A DNA stretch of 19,926 bases from contig DMPB01000205.1 in the NCBI GenBank assembly GCA_003456175.1, positions 1-19,926 on the forward strand, read 5' to 3'. A program made the position numbers and the translations under genes. Shown here in pieces: positions 7,466 through 14,464 of this stretch. This DNA comes from Chitinophagaceae bacterium (GTDB lineage Bacteria > Bacteroidota > Bacteroidia > Chitinophagales > Chitinophagaceae). Under the pieces are notes generated by a model, which worked only from the letters and a program-made list of their open reading frames with translations, had not been told where the DNA came from and made no database searches. How positions within the stretch are numbered: position 1 is the stretch's first letter; each line of letters opens with the position of its first letter.

Positions 7466-7756
7466 ATGGAAGTAACACCAACTTTGGTACAGCAATTAGC
7501 ACAATTGAGTAAGCTTTATTTCACGCCCGAAGAAATGGTACAAGTACAGCAAGATTTATCGCAGATGATTTCGTTTGTAGATCAATTGTCGGCGGTAGAT
7601 ACCTCTGGCGTTGAACCACTGCTATTCATGAACGAGCACGTTCAACCCTTTCGAGCAGATGTGTCAACTGGTAGTATAACCACCAACGAAGCGTTACAAA
7701 ATGCTCCAAAACACAATGGTACATACGTGTTAGTTCCTAAAGTGATTCAGAAATAA
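7466..7756 (+). CDS. gatC: Asp-tRNA(Asn)/Glu-tRNA(Gln) amidotransferase subunit C
   Basis: 96 residues, the usual GatC length. GatC is the small subunit that wraps around GatA and GatB in the complex converting mischarged Glu-tRNA(Gln) or Asp-tRNA(Asn) to the amidated forms. The family pattern is visible: an N-terminal segment with LAQLSKLYFTPEE, a helix with DLSQMISFVDQLSAVDTSGVEPL (about 30-52), then a proline-poor extended tail ending NAPKHNGTYVLVPKVI. gatA and gatB are not adjacent, as is common in Bacteroidota. A TACATTTG box at 7454-7461 lies only 4 nt before the ATG, too close for a normal leader. The ABC transporter ATPase gene follows after 15 bp, so co-transcription is likely. Confidence 0.9.
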   Translation: MEVTPTLVQQLAQLSKLYFTPEEMVQVQQDLSQMISFVDQLSAVDTSGVEPLLFMNEHVQPFRADVSTGSITTNEALQNAPKHNGTYVLVPKVIQK

Positions 7757-7771
7757 TCAACCTATTAAACT

Positions 7772-8506
7772 ATGGATGTGGCTAATCAATCAATCATACA
7801 TATCGAGGGCTTACGTAAAAGTTACTTCATGGGAGCGCAAGCTATTGAAGTGCTTAAAGGTGTTTCGCTCGACATTTATCGGAACGAATACGTTGCACTC
7901 ATGGGGCCGAGTGGTAGTGGTAAAAGTACCCTTATGAACATTTTAGGTTGCTTAGATAGCCCCACCGGCGGCAAATACGTATTGAACGGAAAAGATGTAA
8001 GCCAAATGGCCGATAACGATTTAGCCGAGGTACGTAACCACGAAATTGGCTTCGTATTCCAACAGTTTAACTTATTGCCTCGCTTATCGGCTGCCGAAAA
8101 TGTTGCCTTACCCCTTATTTACGCAGGCGTTAGCAAAAAAGAACGTATTGAACGTGCTTTAGAAGCCTTGAAAAAAGTGGGGCTCGATACGCGTAGCCAT
8201 CACAAACCAAATGAATTAAGTGGCGGACAAATTCAGCGTGTGGCCATTGCTCGTGCCTTGGTGAACAATCCAAGTATTCTACTAGCCGATGAGCCAACGG
8301 GTAACCTCGATACTAAAACCAGCCGTGAGGTAATGGATTTGTTTGGCGAAATTCAAGCTAATGGTAACACCGTGGTATTAGTTACCCACGAAGAAGATAT
8401 TGCCGCTTACGCTAAAAGAGTAGTACGCTTACGCGATGGTATCATTGAAACCGATTTAACCCGTGAGCAGTTTCTACAAAGAACGGCAGCAACACAAGCA
8501 CATTAA
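7772..8506 (+). CDS. ABC transporter ATP-binding protein, MacB/LolD type
   Basis: 244 residues with the full set of ABC ATPase motifs: Walker A GPSGSGKS (45-52), Q-loop [18 protein letters not shown] from about 94, signature LSGGQ (149-153), Walker B ILLADEP (169-175) followed by TGNLD, and the switch histidine H206 in LVTHEED. The Q-loop region and the TGNLDTKT sequence place it in the MacB/LolD/FtsE-like group that works with FtsX-fold permeases in mechanotransmission or lipoprotein release, not classical solute import. No permease gene lies on either side. It follows gatC by 15 bp and ends in a clear terminator with a dispersed repeat copy just before it. Confidence 0.9.
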   Translation: MDVANQSIIHIEGLRKSYFMGAQAIEVLKGVSLDIYRNEYVALMGPSGSGKSTLMNILGCLDSPTGGKYVLNGKDVSQMADNDLAEVRNHEIGFVFQQFNLLPRLSAAENVALPLIYAGVSKKERIERALEALKKVGLDTRSHHKPNELSGGQIQRVAIARALVNNPSILLADEPTGNLDTKTSREVMDLFGEIQANGNTVVLVTHEEDIAAYAKRVVRLRDGIIETDLTREQFLQRTAATQAH

Positions 8507-8518
8507 AATTGCAACATC

Positions 8519-8532
8519 ATTTACCGTAAGGT
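8519..8532 (-). repeat. dispersed repeat, exact copy, downstream of ABC ATPase
   Basis: Exact ATTTACCGTAAGGT 12 nt after the stop codon and 15 nt before the terminator stem. Preceded by TC, so it matches the 16-base form seen at 1091-1106 and 10281-10296. Confidence 0.9.
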
Positions 8533-8547
8533 TACTAATATTGCTCG

Positions 8548-8577
8548 CCTTTGTGGTTCTACTACAAAGGTTTTTTA
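8548..8577 (+). terminator. intrinsic terminator after the gatC-ABC ATPase unit
   Basis: CCTTTGTGG / CTACAAAGG, a 9-bp stem with one G-U pair and a 5-nt loop, followed by TTTTTT. Confidence 0.85.
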
Positions 8578-8627
8578 TTTAAACCTTAGCGTACAAGTTT
8601 TGTTACAACTAAGTATTACACAACATT

Positions 8628-9203
8628 ATGGCTTTCAAAATATATACCAAAACCGGCGATGCTGGCAAAACCTCTTTAATTGGCGGCACTAAAGTGCCTA
8701 AAAGTAATATTCGTATCGAGAGTTATGGAACTGTTGATGAACTCAATAGCTATATTGGCTTAGTAAGCGATTATTTAACCAATGATGCCCTTACGGTAAA
8801 TGTATTACGCGAAATACAAGACCGACTTTTCACCATCGGCAGTAGCTTGGCATGCGACCCCGAAAAAGAGCCTTTGATGAAAATACCCGATTTGAAAGAG
8901 TCGGATATTCAACTGTTAGAAGCACAAATCGATACTATGAACGAGGTGCTGCCACCTATGAAAAGTTTTATACTACCTGGTGGTCATGTGGCTATTAGTA
9001 CCGCACATGTAGCACGTTGTGTTTGTAGAAGAGCAGAACGCCTATGCGTACAATTACAGCAGTCTGATGCATTTGTAGAACCCCTCGTAATTAAATACTT
9101 GAACCGATTATCAGATTATTTATTTGTGTTGGCACGTTACATTGGGCATCAGTTTCAAGTGCCAGAAATACCATGGAAGCCTAGAGTGAACGCTGCTCAA
9201 TAA
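8628..9203 (+). CDS. PduO-type cob(I)alamin adenosyltransferase
   Basis: 191 residues, typical of the PduO/MMAB family, which transfers the adenosyl group of ATP to cob(I)alamin to make coenzyme B12. Family motifs in order: TKTGDAGKTSLIGG (7-20) at the ATP-binding N-terminus, SYGTVDELNS (32-41), a helical bundle, FILPGG and RCVCRRAER with the ATP-contacting arginines and glutamate near the C-terminus. No other cobalamin or B12-dependent gene is nearby, so it probably serves enzymes encoded elsewhere, such as methylmalonyl-CoA mutase or ribonucleotide reductase. Its last 23 bp overlap the end of the convergent LolD-like gene. A copy of the dispersed repeat encodes residues A54-N58. Confidence 0.93.
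   Translation: MAFKIYTKTGDAGKTSLIGGTKVPKSNIRIESYGTVDELNSYIGLVSDYLTNDALTVNVLREIQDRLFTIGSSLACDPEKEPLMKIPDLKESDIQLLEAQIDTMNEVLPPMKSFILPGGHVAISTAHVARCVCRRAERLCVQLQQSDAFVEPLVIKYLNRLSDYLFVLARYIGHQFQVPEIPWKPRVNAAQ
8788..8801 (+). repeat. dispersed repeat, one mismatch, inside adenosyltransferase gene
   Basis: CCCTTACGGTAAAT (first base C instead of A), followed by G. Read in frame as L-T-V-N, the same frame as the copies in htpG and the secreted nuclease-like gene. Confidence 0.75.
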
Positions 9204-9846
9204 TTACGCCGTCCTTCATTTTTAGAATACGATTGCTTTGGCTTGCTAATTGTTCGTTATGGGTAACAATTAAAAAAGCTTGGCCAAAATTGTTACGTAG
9301 TTGTACAAAAATATCGTGCAACTGCTGTGCATTGGCGGTATCTAAATTGCCTGTTGGTTCGTCGGCAAATACAATATCGGGGCGGTTAATCAAAGCTCTA
9401 GCAACTGCAACACGCTGTTGCTCACCACCACTTAGTTGATTAGGCTTATGGTGTAGTCTATCGCTTAGGCCCAATACTTCGAGCCATTGAGCAGCGTCTT
9501 TTTGTAGCTGTGCTGTTGGTTTTTTGGCAATCCAGCCGGGGATACACACATTTTCAAGTGCTGAAAACTCTGGTAGTAGGTGGTGGAATTGAAAAATAAA
9601 GCCCATATGCTTGTTGCGAAGGTTGGCTAGCGCTTTGCCTTTAAGTGAATGAATTGGTTGGCCATGTAGTGTAATGCTACCAGCATCGGCCTTATCGAGG
9701 GTGCCTAAAACATGCAAAAGAGTGCTTTTGCCAGCGCCAGAGCTACCAACGATGCTAACAATTTCGCTTTTTTGTACTTCAATATCAACGCCTCTGAGTA
9801 CCGATACTTGCTCGTAAGCCTTTTTTATACCGCGTGCAACTAGCAT
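9181..9846 (-). CDS. LolD-like lipoprotein-releasing ABC transporter ATPase
   Basis: 221 residues from the ATG at 9844-9846 (MLVARGIKKAYEQ). The open frame runs further upstream to 9936, but those 30 residues are AT-rich non-protein-like sequence and do not match the family's N-terminus. Walker A GSSGAGKS (34-41), Q-loop region GFIFQFHHLLPEFSALENV (82-100, typical of LolD), signature LSGGEQQ (138-144), Walker B IVFADEP (158-164) and TGNLD, then the switch histidine in IVTHNEQ. LolD powers the LolCE-type complex that extracts lipoproteins from the inner membrane. The permease is not adjacent, which is usual in Bacteroidota. Convergent with and overlapping the adenosyltransferase gene by 23 bp. 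Divergent from the DUF2795 gene. Confidence 0.9.
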   Translation of the reverse strand: MLVARGIKKAYEQVSVLRGVDIEVQKSEIVSIVGSSGAGKSTLLHVLGTLDKADAGSITLHGQPIHSLKGKALANLRNKHMGFIFQFHHLLPEFSALENVCIPGWIAKKPTAQLQKDAAQWLEVLGLSDRLHHKPNQLSGGEQQRVAVARALINRPDIVFADEPTGNLDTANAQQLHDIFVQLRNNFGQAFLIVTHNEQLASQSNRILKMKDGVIIEQRSL

Positions 9847-9937
9847 ATTTCTATAAATTAACAGGTTCTTATACTGGCGTTCATAAAAAAAATACAAATG
9901 CCAATTACATTCGTGTGCAAAATATTCAATCAACAAT

Positions 9938-9945
9938 TACATTTG
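9938..9945 (+). promoter_or_regulatory. possible -7 box of the DUF2795 gene
   Basis: TACATTTG (TAnnTTTG class) 22 bp before the ATG at 9968. About 20 nt upstream is TGTG rather than TTG. AAAAGG 6 nt before the ATG could act as a ribosome binding site. Confidence 0.35.
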
Positions 9946-9967
9946 CCAAAATTTTAAAAGGCTACAT

Positions 9968-10189
9968 ATGTTCTGGACTCTCGAATTAGCAAGTTATCTG
10001 GAAGATGCTCCTTGGCCTGCGACTAAAGACGAACTCATCGACTACGCTATACGCTCAGGTGCACCTATTGAAGTGGTAGAAAACCTACAAGAGCTAGAAG
10101 ATGAAGGTGAAGTGTATGAAAGTATTGAAGACATCTGGCCTGATTATCCAAGTCAGGAAGACTTCATGTTTAATGAAGATGAGTACTAA
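9968..10189 (+). CDS. DUF2795 family small acidic protein
   Basis: 73 residues, matching in full the small DUF2795 proteins found widely in Bacteroidota (MFWTLELASYLEDAPWPATK start; ENLQELEDEGEVYESIEDIW centre). It is strikingly acidic: 22 Asp/Glu against one Lys and one Arg, with no signal peptide or membrane segment. Function is not established. The acidity and small size would suit a protein-binding or nucleic-acid-mimicking role, but that is speculation. AAAAGG precedes the ATG by 6 nt. A good intrinsic terminator begins 29 bp after the stop, followed by an inverted pair of the dispersed repeat. Confidence 0.9.
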   Translation: MFWTLELASYLEDAPWPATKDELIDYAIRSGAPIEVVENLQELEDEGEVYESIEDIWPDYPSQEDFMFNEDEY

Positions 10190-10218
10190 TACTTTCTCAT
10201 TTGCCTCAACGCATACGA

Positions 10219-10246
10219 AACCATCGACCGTGTCGGTGGTTTTTTG
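10219..10246 (+). terminator. intrinsic terminator after the DUF2795 gene
   Basis: AACCATCGAC / GTCGGTGGTT, a 10-bp stem with one wobble pair and a 3-nt loop (CGT), followed by a run of T. Confidence 0.85.
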
Positions 10247-10254
10247 TTGTAGGT

Positions 10255-10268
10255 ACCTTGCGGTAAAT
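10255..10268 (+). repeat. dispersed repeat, G variant, left arm of inverted pair
   Basis: ACCTTGCGGTAAAT followed by G. Inverted partner at 10283-10296, 14 nt between cores. The only intergenic copy that carries the G variant. Confidence 0.85.
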
Positions 10269-10282
10269 GTGGTTGCAAAATC

Positions 10283-10296
10283 ATTTACCGTAAGGT
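10283..10296 (-). repeat. dispersed repeat, exact copy, right arm of inverted pair
   Basis: Exact ATTTACCGTAAGGT, preceded by TC. It ends 8 nt from the stop codon of the minus-strand nuclease-like gene, so the pair can form a hairpin just beyond that gene's end. Confidence 0.9.
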
Positions 10297-10303
10297 AGTA
10301 TGG

Positions 10304-11545
10304 CTACAGCTTTAGTATTTTAAACTGTAGTTGTTGTTGTGAGGTGTAAACACGAAGAAAATACACTCCATTGGGCAATTGCGGCAGCGTAAAACCATTG
10401 TTGCCATTGCTAAGTACCGTTTGACTTACCTGCCAAATTTGTGTTGCGTTACTATTAAATAAAGCTAGTTGTACATTGGTAACTGTTTGGTTGGATTTTA
10501 ACAGCAGTTCGTTAGCGCTAATGGGGTTCTGTATCAATTGAATTTGTAATGTGGTAGGCGTAACTACCGGCGGCGTTGGTGGATTTGGATTGATAATAGG
10601 TGCTACACTTGTATCGCCATTACTGAGTTTGTAGCTGCTGAATACAGGATAGTGATCGCTGGTATTGCGTGTGTTATAATCTAATACAACATTCTGCACA
10701 TCTGTTCTTACGGTTGCAGTACCACTAATGAACATGCTATCCATGGTTTTGCTTACCACCTGATGATCTATTACATCGCTAAAGCCAATAGTGCTGCGCT
10801 TGCCTGCCAAACTTTCGGGTAGGGTAATGGCGAAATACCGGTTAGCATCGTTCACCCAATTGAAATAACTACTTGGCTGGCCAATTACAATGCTTGCATC
10901 TAAGTCGTCGTTATAATCGCCTACTACTAGCCAACTTTTGTTGGCCAATTGCTGATCAATGGTATCTTTTAGTTCATTCGCTGCTGCGAATCGCCGATTC
11001 CAATCACTCGTAGTAGCACCACTTTTAGCGTGTATCACAATGCAATTGATATTACGTTTTTGTCCGTTAATAGTAGCATTCGCATTAAATAAGAAAGGGT
11101 AACGGCCGCTGGCAAAATTGGTATAAGCTGCACCACTATTTCGGAGCATACCTCTTGTAACTACATTCGAAAAAATATTGCTGTTATACAGAAAAGCAAG
11201 TTTTTGGCCTGTACGCCAATCGGCATCGAGTGGGCTGCCGGCAAGGCTGCAATAATCGCTTACAATAAAGCGGTATTGAGGGCCCATTGCTCTTGTAAGG
11301 CGGCCGAGTGCTGCTGTATCTACAATTTCGCATAGGGCGTACAAATCGGCTTTGAGATAGCGCAATACGGCTAGTGCATTTTGTTCTTGTTTGTTTTTAT
11401 CGGCTGGACCATTAGTGGTGCTTCCTAACCATTCGATATTCCAATTCACAATATCAAGGGTGGTATCGGTGCCAACGGGTTGGGCATTTACCGTAAGGTT
11501 AGCTAACAAAAGACATACACTCAGCAAAAAAGTCAATCGCAACAT
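10304..11545 (-). CDS. secreted endonuclease/exonuclease/phosphatase-fold protein with T9SS sorting domain
   Basis: 413 residues from the ATG at 11543-11545, chosen because it begins a good signal peptide (MLRLTFLLSVCLLLANLTVNA, cleavage near 21). The frame runs open to 11878, but overlaps the htpG start and lacks protein character there. EEP-fold catalytic motifs: NWNIEWLG (34-41, metal-binding E38), HAKSG (H172), GDYNDD (209-214) and SDHYP (296-300). A Pro/Thr linker (about 319-331) leads to a roughly 80-residue C-terminal domain ending PNGVYFLRVYTSQQQLQFKILKL, which fits a type A T9SS sorting domain. It should be exported to the surface or medium. The substrate could be nucleic acid, a phospholipid or an inositol phosphate; sequence alone does not decide. 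A dispersed repeat copy falls inside the signal peptide codons. Confidence 0.85.
   Translation of the reverse strand: MLRLTFLLSVCLLLANLTVNAQPVGTDTTLDIVNWNIEWLGSTTNGPADKNKQEQNALAVLRYLKADLYALCEIVDTAALGRLTRAMGPQYRFIVSDYCSLAGSPLDADWRTGQKLAFLYNSNIFSNVVTRGMLRNSGAAYTNFASGRYPFLFNANATINGQKRNINCIVIHAKSGATTSDWNRRFAAANELKDTIDQQLANKSWLVVGDYNDDLDASIVIGQPSSYFNWVNDANRYFAITLPESLAGKRSTIGFSDVIDHQVVSKTMDSMFISGTATVRTDVQNVVLDYNTRNTSDHYPVFSSYKLSNGDTSVAPIINPNPPTPPVVTPTTLQIQLIQNPISANELLLKSNQTVTNVQLALFNSNATQIWQVSQTVLSNGNNGFTLPQLPNGVYFLRVYTSQQQLQFKILKL
11486..11499 (-). repeat. dispersed repeat, exact copy, inside signal peptide codons
   Basis: Exact ATTTACCGTAAGGT on the plus strand, read on the minus-strand gene as N-L-T-V-N (16-20 of the precursor), just before the predicted cleavage site. 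The only exact 14-mer inside a gene in this window. Confidence 0.85.
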
Positions 11546-11755
11546 ATCTGGGAGCTGAAATTTTGAAAATAAAGGCATCAAAAATACAGTATAACTGACA
11601 AGGTTGCAGCATTGTTGAGTTTGGTAGTGTATTTGCTTTCGGCGAGGTAGCGTGGGTAATCGCTTAAAATGGCTTGTTGTATGCACCATTGTTGAAGTGT
11701 GCGACGCAACGAAGTTGAAGGGGTTACTTAAGTTGACTACAAAAACATTTATACT

Positions 11756-13624
11756 ATGCAAAAAGGACAGATTCGGGTACAAACCGAGAACATCTTTCCC
11801 ATCATCAAAAAATTCTTGTACAGCGATCACGAAATTTTTGTTCGTGAATTGATTTCGAATGCTACTGATGCATCGCAAAAGTTAAAAACGCTTGCCAATT
11901 TGGGTGAAACCAAAAGTGAACTTGGTGATTTGCGTATTGATGTAACTGTTGATGCGAAGGAAAAGACCATCACCATTACCGACCGTGGCGTGGGTATGAG
12001 TGCTGAAGAAGTTGACAAGTACATTAACCAAGTGGCTTTTAGCGGCGCCGAAGAATTTGTACAGAAGTATAAAGATGCAAGCATTATTGGCCATTTTGGT
12101 TTGGGCTTTTACAGCGCTTTTATGGTGGCAGAGAAAGTAGAAATTTTCTCTAAGAGTCATACCGATGCACCAGGCGTTTATTGGAGTTGCGATGGTAGCC
12201 CTGAGTTTGAATTGTATAATGTAGACTACAGCCAGCGTGGTACAAAAATTGTGTTACACGTAGCAAAAGATAGCGAAGAGTTTTTAGAAACAGGTAGGGT
12301 TGAAGGTATCTTAAAGCGTTTCTGTAAGTTTTTGCCGATACCTATTTATTTCACCGATACACAGGCTGTTAAGGAAGAGAAAAAAGATGGCGAAGAAGCT
12401 ACAGAAACACCGATTAATAATACCAACCCCATTTGGGTACGTAAGCCAAGTGAGCTAACGAAAGAAGATTACGAGAAGTTCTATAGAGAGTTGTATCCGT
12501 TTGGTGAAACGCCGTTATTCTGGATTCATTTGAATGTAGATTATCCGTTTAATTTAACAGGGGTGTTATACTTCCCTAAGATTAAGCAGAGCTACGAAAT
12601 TCAAAAAGATAAAATTCAATTGTACTGCAATCAGGTATTTGTAACCGATGAGGTGAAAGATATTGTACCTGAGTTTTTAATGTTGTTGCATGGCGTTATT
12701 GATAGTCCGGATATTCCATTAAACGTTAGTCGTAGTTACTTACAAGGCGACCCTAACGTGAAGAAAATCAACAACCATATCACCAAGAAAGTAGCCGATA
12801 AGTTAGATGAGATGTTCCGTAACGAACGTGAATCGTTCGAAGAAAAATGGGAAAGCTTAGGCTTGTTTGTGAAGTATGGTGCTATGACCGACGATAAGTT
12901 TGAAGAAAAGGCTAAGAAGTTTTTGGTATTTGAAGATGTAACAAAGCATGATGGTAAAGCCAAATTTTATACCCTTGAAGAGTATAAAATGGCAACAGAA
13001 ACCTTGCAGAAGAATAAAGATGGTAAGCACGTTGTGTTGTATACTACCGATGCTATACAGCAAGATGCTTACATTAAAGCAGCACAAGCGAAAGGCTATA
13101 CTGTAATTAAGTTAGATACTTTAATTGATACCGCTTTCATTAACAATACAGAGCATAAGTGGGAAGTAACTTTCACACGTGTTGATGCTGATATTGTAGA
13201 TAATCTTATAGATAAGCAAGAAAGTAATGAAAGCGTTTTAAGCAAAGAAGAAGCAGAACGTTTGAAAGAATTGTTCAAGCTCGATGTTGCCGACTTGCAC
13301 CCAACAGTAGAAGTAAAAGGCCTCAGTGCCGATAGTGCTCCTGTGGTAGCAACTCGTCCGGAGTTTATGCGTCGTATGAAAGAGATGGCACAAACAGGTG
13401 GTGGTATGATGAGTTTCTATGGTGCTATGCCCGATGAAGTTACCCTTACGGTAAATGGTAATCACCCCATTTATCAGCAGCTATTAAAAGAAGTTGATAC
13501 AGAAAAGCAGGCTAAGCAAATACGTAATTTGGCCGATTTAGCTTTATTAAGTCAAGGCTTATTAAAAGGTGCAGCGCTAACCGATTTTATCAGTAGAAGT
13601 GTGCATTTGATGGAGGCGAAATAA
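11756..13624 (+). CDS. htpG: molecular chaperone HtpG (Hsp90 family)
   Basis: 622 residues, normal for bacterial Hsp90. Starts at ATG 11756 with MQKGQIRVQTENIFPIIKKF. The N-terminal GHKL ATPase domain shows FVRELISNATDA (28-39, catalytic E31 and Mg-binding N35), DRGVGMS (76-82) and GHFGLGFYSAFMV (112-124). The middle domain includes NVSRSYLQ (around 323-330, with the conserved catalytic-loop arginine), and the C-terminal dimerisation domain ends in EAK. It acts in the cytoplasm as an ATP-driven chaperone. Divergent from the nuclease-like gene across 210 bp in which I found no convincing promoter or heat-shock operator. Ends in a very GC-rich terminator. A dispersed repeat copy encodes T563-N567. 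Confidence 0.97.
   Translation: MQKGQIRVQTENIFPIIKKFLYSDHEIFVRELISNATDASQKLKTLANLGETKSELGDLRIDVTVDAKEKTITITDRGVGMSAEEVDKYINQVAFSGAEEFVQKYKDASIIGHFGLGFYSAFMVAEKVEIFSKSHTDAPGVYWSCDGSPEFELYNVDYSQRGTKIVLHVAKDSEEFLETGRVEGILKRFCKFLPIPIYFTDTQAVKEEKKDGEEATETPINNTNPIWVRKPSELTKEDYEKFYRELYPFGETPLFWIHLNVDYPFNLTGVLYFPKIKQSYEIQKDKIQLYCNQVFVTDEVKDIVPEFLMLLHGVIDSPDIPLNVSRSYLQGDPNVKKINNHITKKVADKLDEMFRNERESFEEKWESLGLFVKYGAMTDDKFEEKAKKFLVFEDVTKHDGKAKFYTLEEYKMATETLQKNKDGKHVVLYTTDAIQQDAYIKAAQAKGYTVIKLDTLIDTAFINNTEHKWEVTFTRVDADIVDNLIDKQESNESVLSKEEAERLKELFKLDVADLHPTVEVKGLSADSAPVVATRPEFMRRMKEMAQTGGGMMSFYGAMPDEVTLTVNGNHPIYQQLLKEVDTEKQAKQIRNLADLALLSQGLLKGAALTDFISRSVHLMEAK
13443..13456 (+). repeat. dispersed repeat, one mismatch, inside htpG
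   Basis: CCCTTACGGTAAAT followed by G, read as L-T-V-N. Identical variant and frame to the copy at 8788-8801. Confidence 0.75.
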
Positions 13625-13649
13625 GTACGTTGAAACATCGGAAAGCTAT

Positions 13650-13682
13650 GTTGGGGCGGCCGCAGGCCGCCCCAACCTTTTT
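13650..13682 (+). terminator. GC-rich intrinsic terminator after htpG
   Basis: GTTGGGGCGGCC / GGCCGCCCCAAC, a 12-bp perfect stem with a 3-nt loop (GCA), followed by CTTTTT. It is far more GC-rich than its surroundings. The reverse strand has no T-run after the stem, so it mainly serves htpG, not the convergent LytTR gene. Confidence 0.9.
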
Positions 13683-13708
13683 ATAAAACTACGTAATACG
13701 ATTATTTG

Positions 13709-14464
13709 CTATCGACCCATTAACGCTTGTTTTACTACATCTTTTTTTTGTCGCGATACGGGTAAGCTTGCCTTATTTGATAATAACAAGTATCCACCAT
13801 CTTCTTTAACCCAACTAACTACATGATTAATGTTCGCCAAATAACTTTGATGACAACGAACAAAGTTGTAATCGGTTAGTAGCTCCTCATATTCATAAAT
13901 AGGTTTTGAAATAACCAATACTTCGCCTTGTATAAGATAAAACTTAGTGTAGTTATTCATTGATTCGCAGTATAAGATATCTGCAGGTGCAACTAATCTT
14001 GTTTCTTTAGCCGAAGGCAGTGCTATACGGTGGTTTGCTTTGTTATGTTGACCTTGTACGTAATGTAGTAAGCTTTGCAGTTGTAGATTCTGTAATTGCT
14101 GTTGTTTTTTCTCTATGGCTTTTTGTACGGCAGTAATAAGTTCTTTTGGTACAACTGGTTTCAGCAAATAATCAAGTGCTGCCCACTTAATAGCTTTAAT
14201 GCCGTATTCTGCATAAGCCGTTACAAAAATCACCTCAAAGTGTAAGTTTGATGGTAGTTCTTGCAATAGGTCGAATCCGTTTTTATCAGGCATTTGAATA
14301 TCTAAAAAAAGCAAGTCGGGTTGTTTAGTTACAATTAATTGTACTGCATCAATAGCATTGGTTGCACTTCCAACGATATGCACAGCCGTGCAATACGATT
14401 GTAGAAGCAGCTGAAGATTGGTGATGTTATTGATTTCATCGTCTATAATAACTGCAGTAATCAT
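13709..14464 (-). CDS. LytTR-family response regulator
   Basis: 251 residues. The start is set by the ATGA overlap with the upstream kinase stop (ATG at 14462-14464, TGA at 14461-14463). The frame allows three more residues (from 14473), but translational coupling favours the overlap. Receiver domain with D8/D9, phosphoacceptor D55 (LFLDIQMPDKNG), T82 and K102. After a Gln-rich linker (about 118-140), a LytTR DNA-binding domain spans about 150-248, with ILYCESMNNYTKFYL and FVRCHQSYLANINHV as recognisable parts. It should bind direct-repeat promoter sites as a dimer after phosphorylation by the partner kinase. Targets are not evident in the window. Confidence 0.94.
   Translation of the reverse strand: MITAVIIDDEINNITNLQLLLQSYCTAVHIVGSATNAIDAVQLIVTKQPDLLFLDIQMPDKNGFDLLQELPSNLHFEVIFVTAYAEYGIKAIKWAALDYLLKPVVPKELITAVQKAIEKKQQQLQNLQLQSLLHYVQGQHNKANHRIALPSAKETRLVAPADILYCESMNNYTKFYLIQGEVLVISKPIYEYEELLTDYNFVRCHQSYLANINHVVSWVKEDGGYLLLSNKASLPVSRQKKDVVKQALMGR

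Noticed and set aside
9130..9144. Sigma-54 promoter (TGGCAC at 9130)
   Set aside because: The -12 TTGC element is missing at the required spacing and the site is inside a gene. Another TGGCAC inside ispB also lacks it.
9847..9936. Longer start of the LolD-like gene at 9936
   Set aside because: The extra 30 residues are unlike the family N-terminus and come from AT-rich sequence that also holds the promoter region of the divergent gene.
11546..11755. Small gene or RNA in the 210-bp gap before htpG
   Set aside because: No open frame with protein character, stable hairpin or clear promoter box was found there.
11546..11878. Longer start of the nuclease-like gene at 11878
   Set aside because: It would overlap the htpG start by over 120 bp on the opposite strand and bury a good signal peptide 111 residues inside the protein.
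11827..12160. Antisense open frames inside htpG and similar shadows in other genes
   Set aside because: They lie opposite strongly conserved coding sequence, have no protein-like character and no start signals.
13650..13682. GC-rich hairpin after htpG as a REP-type mobile element
   Set aside because: Only one copy is in the window and a T-run follows it, so a plain terminator explains it.
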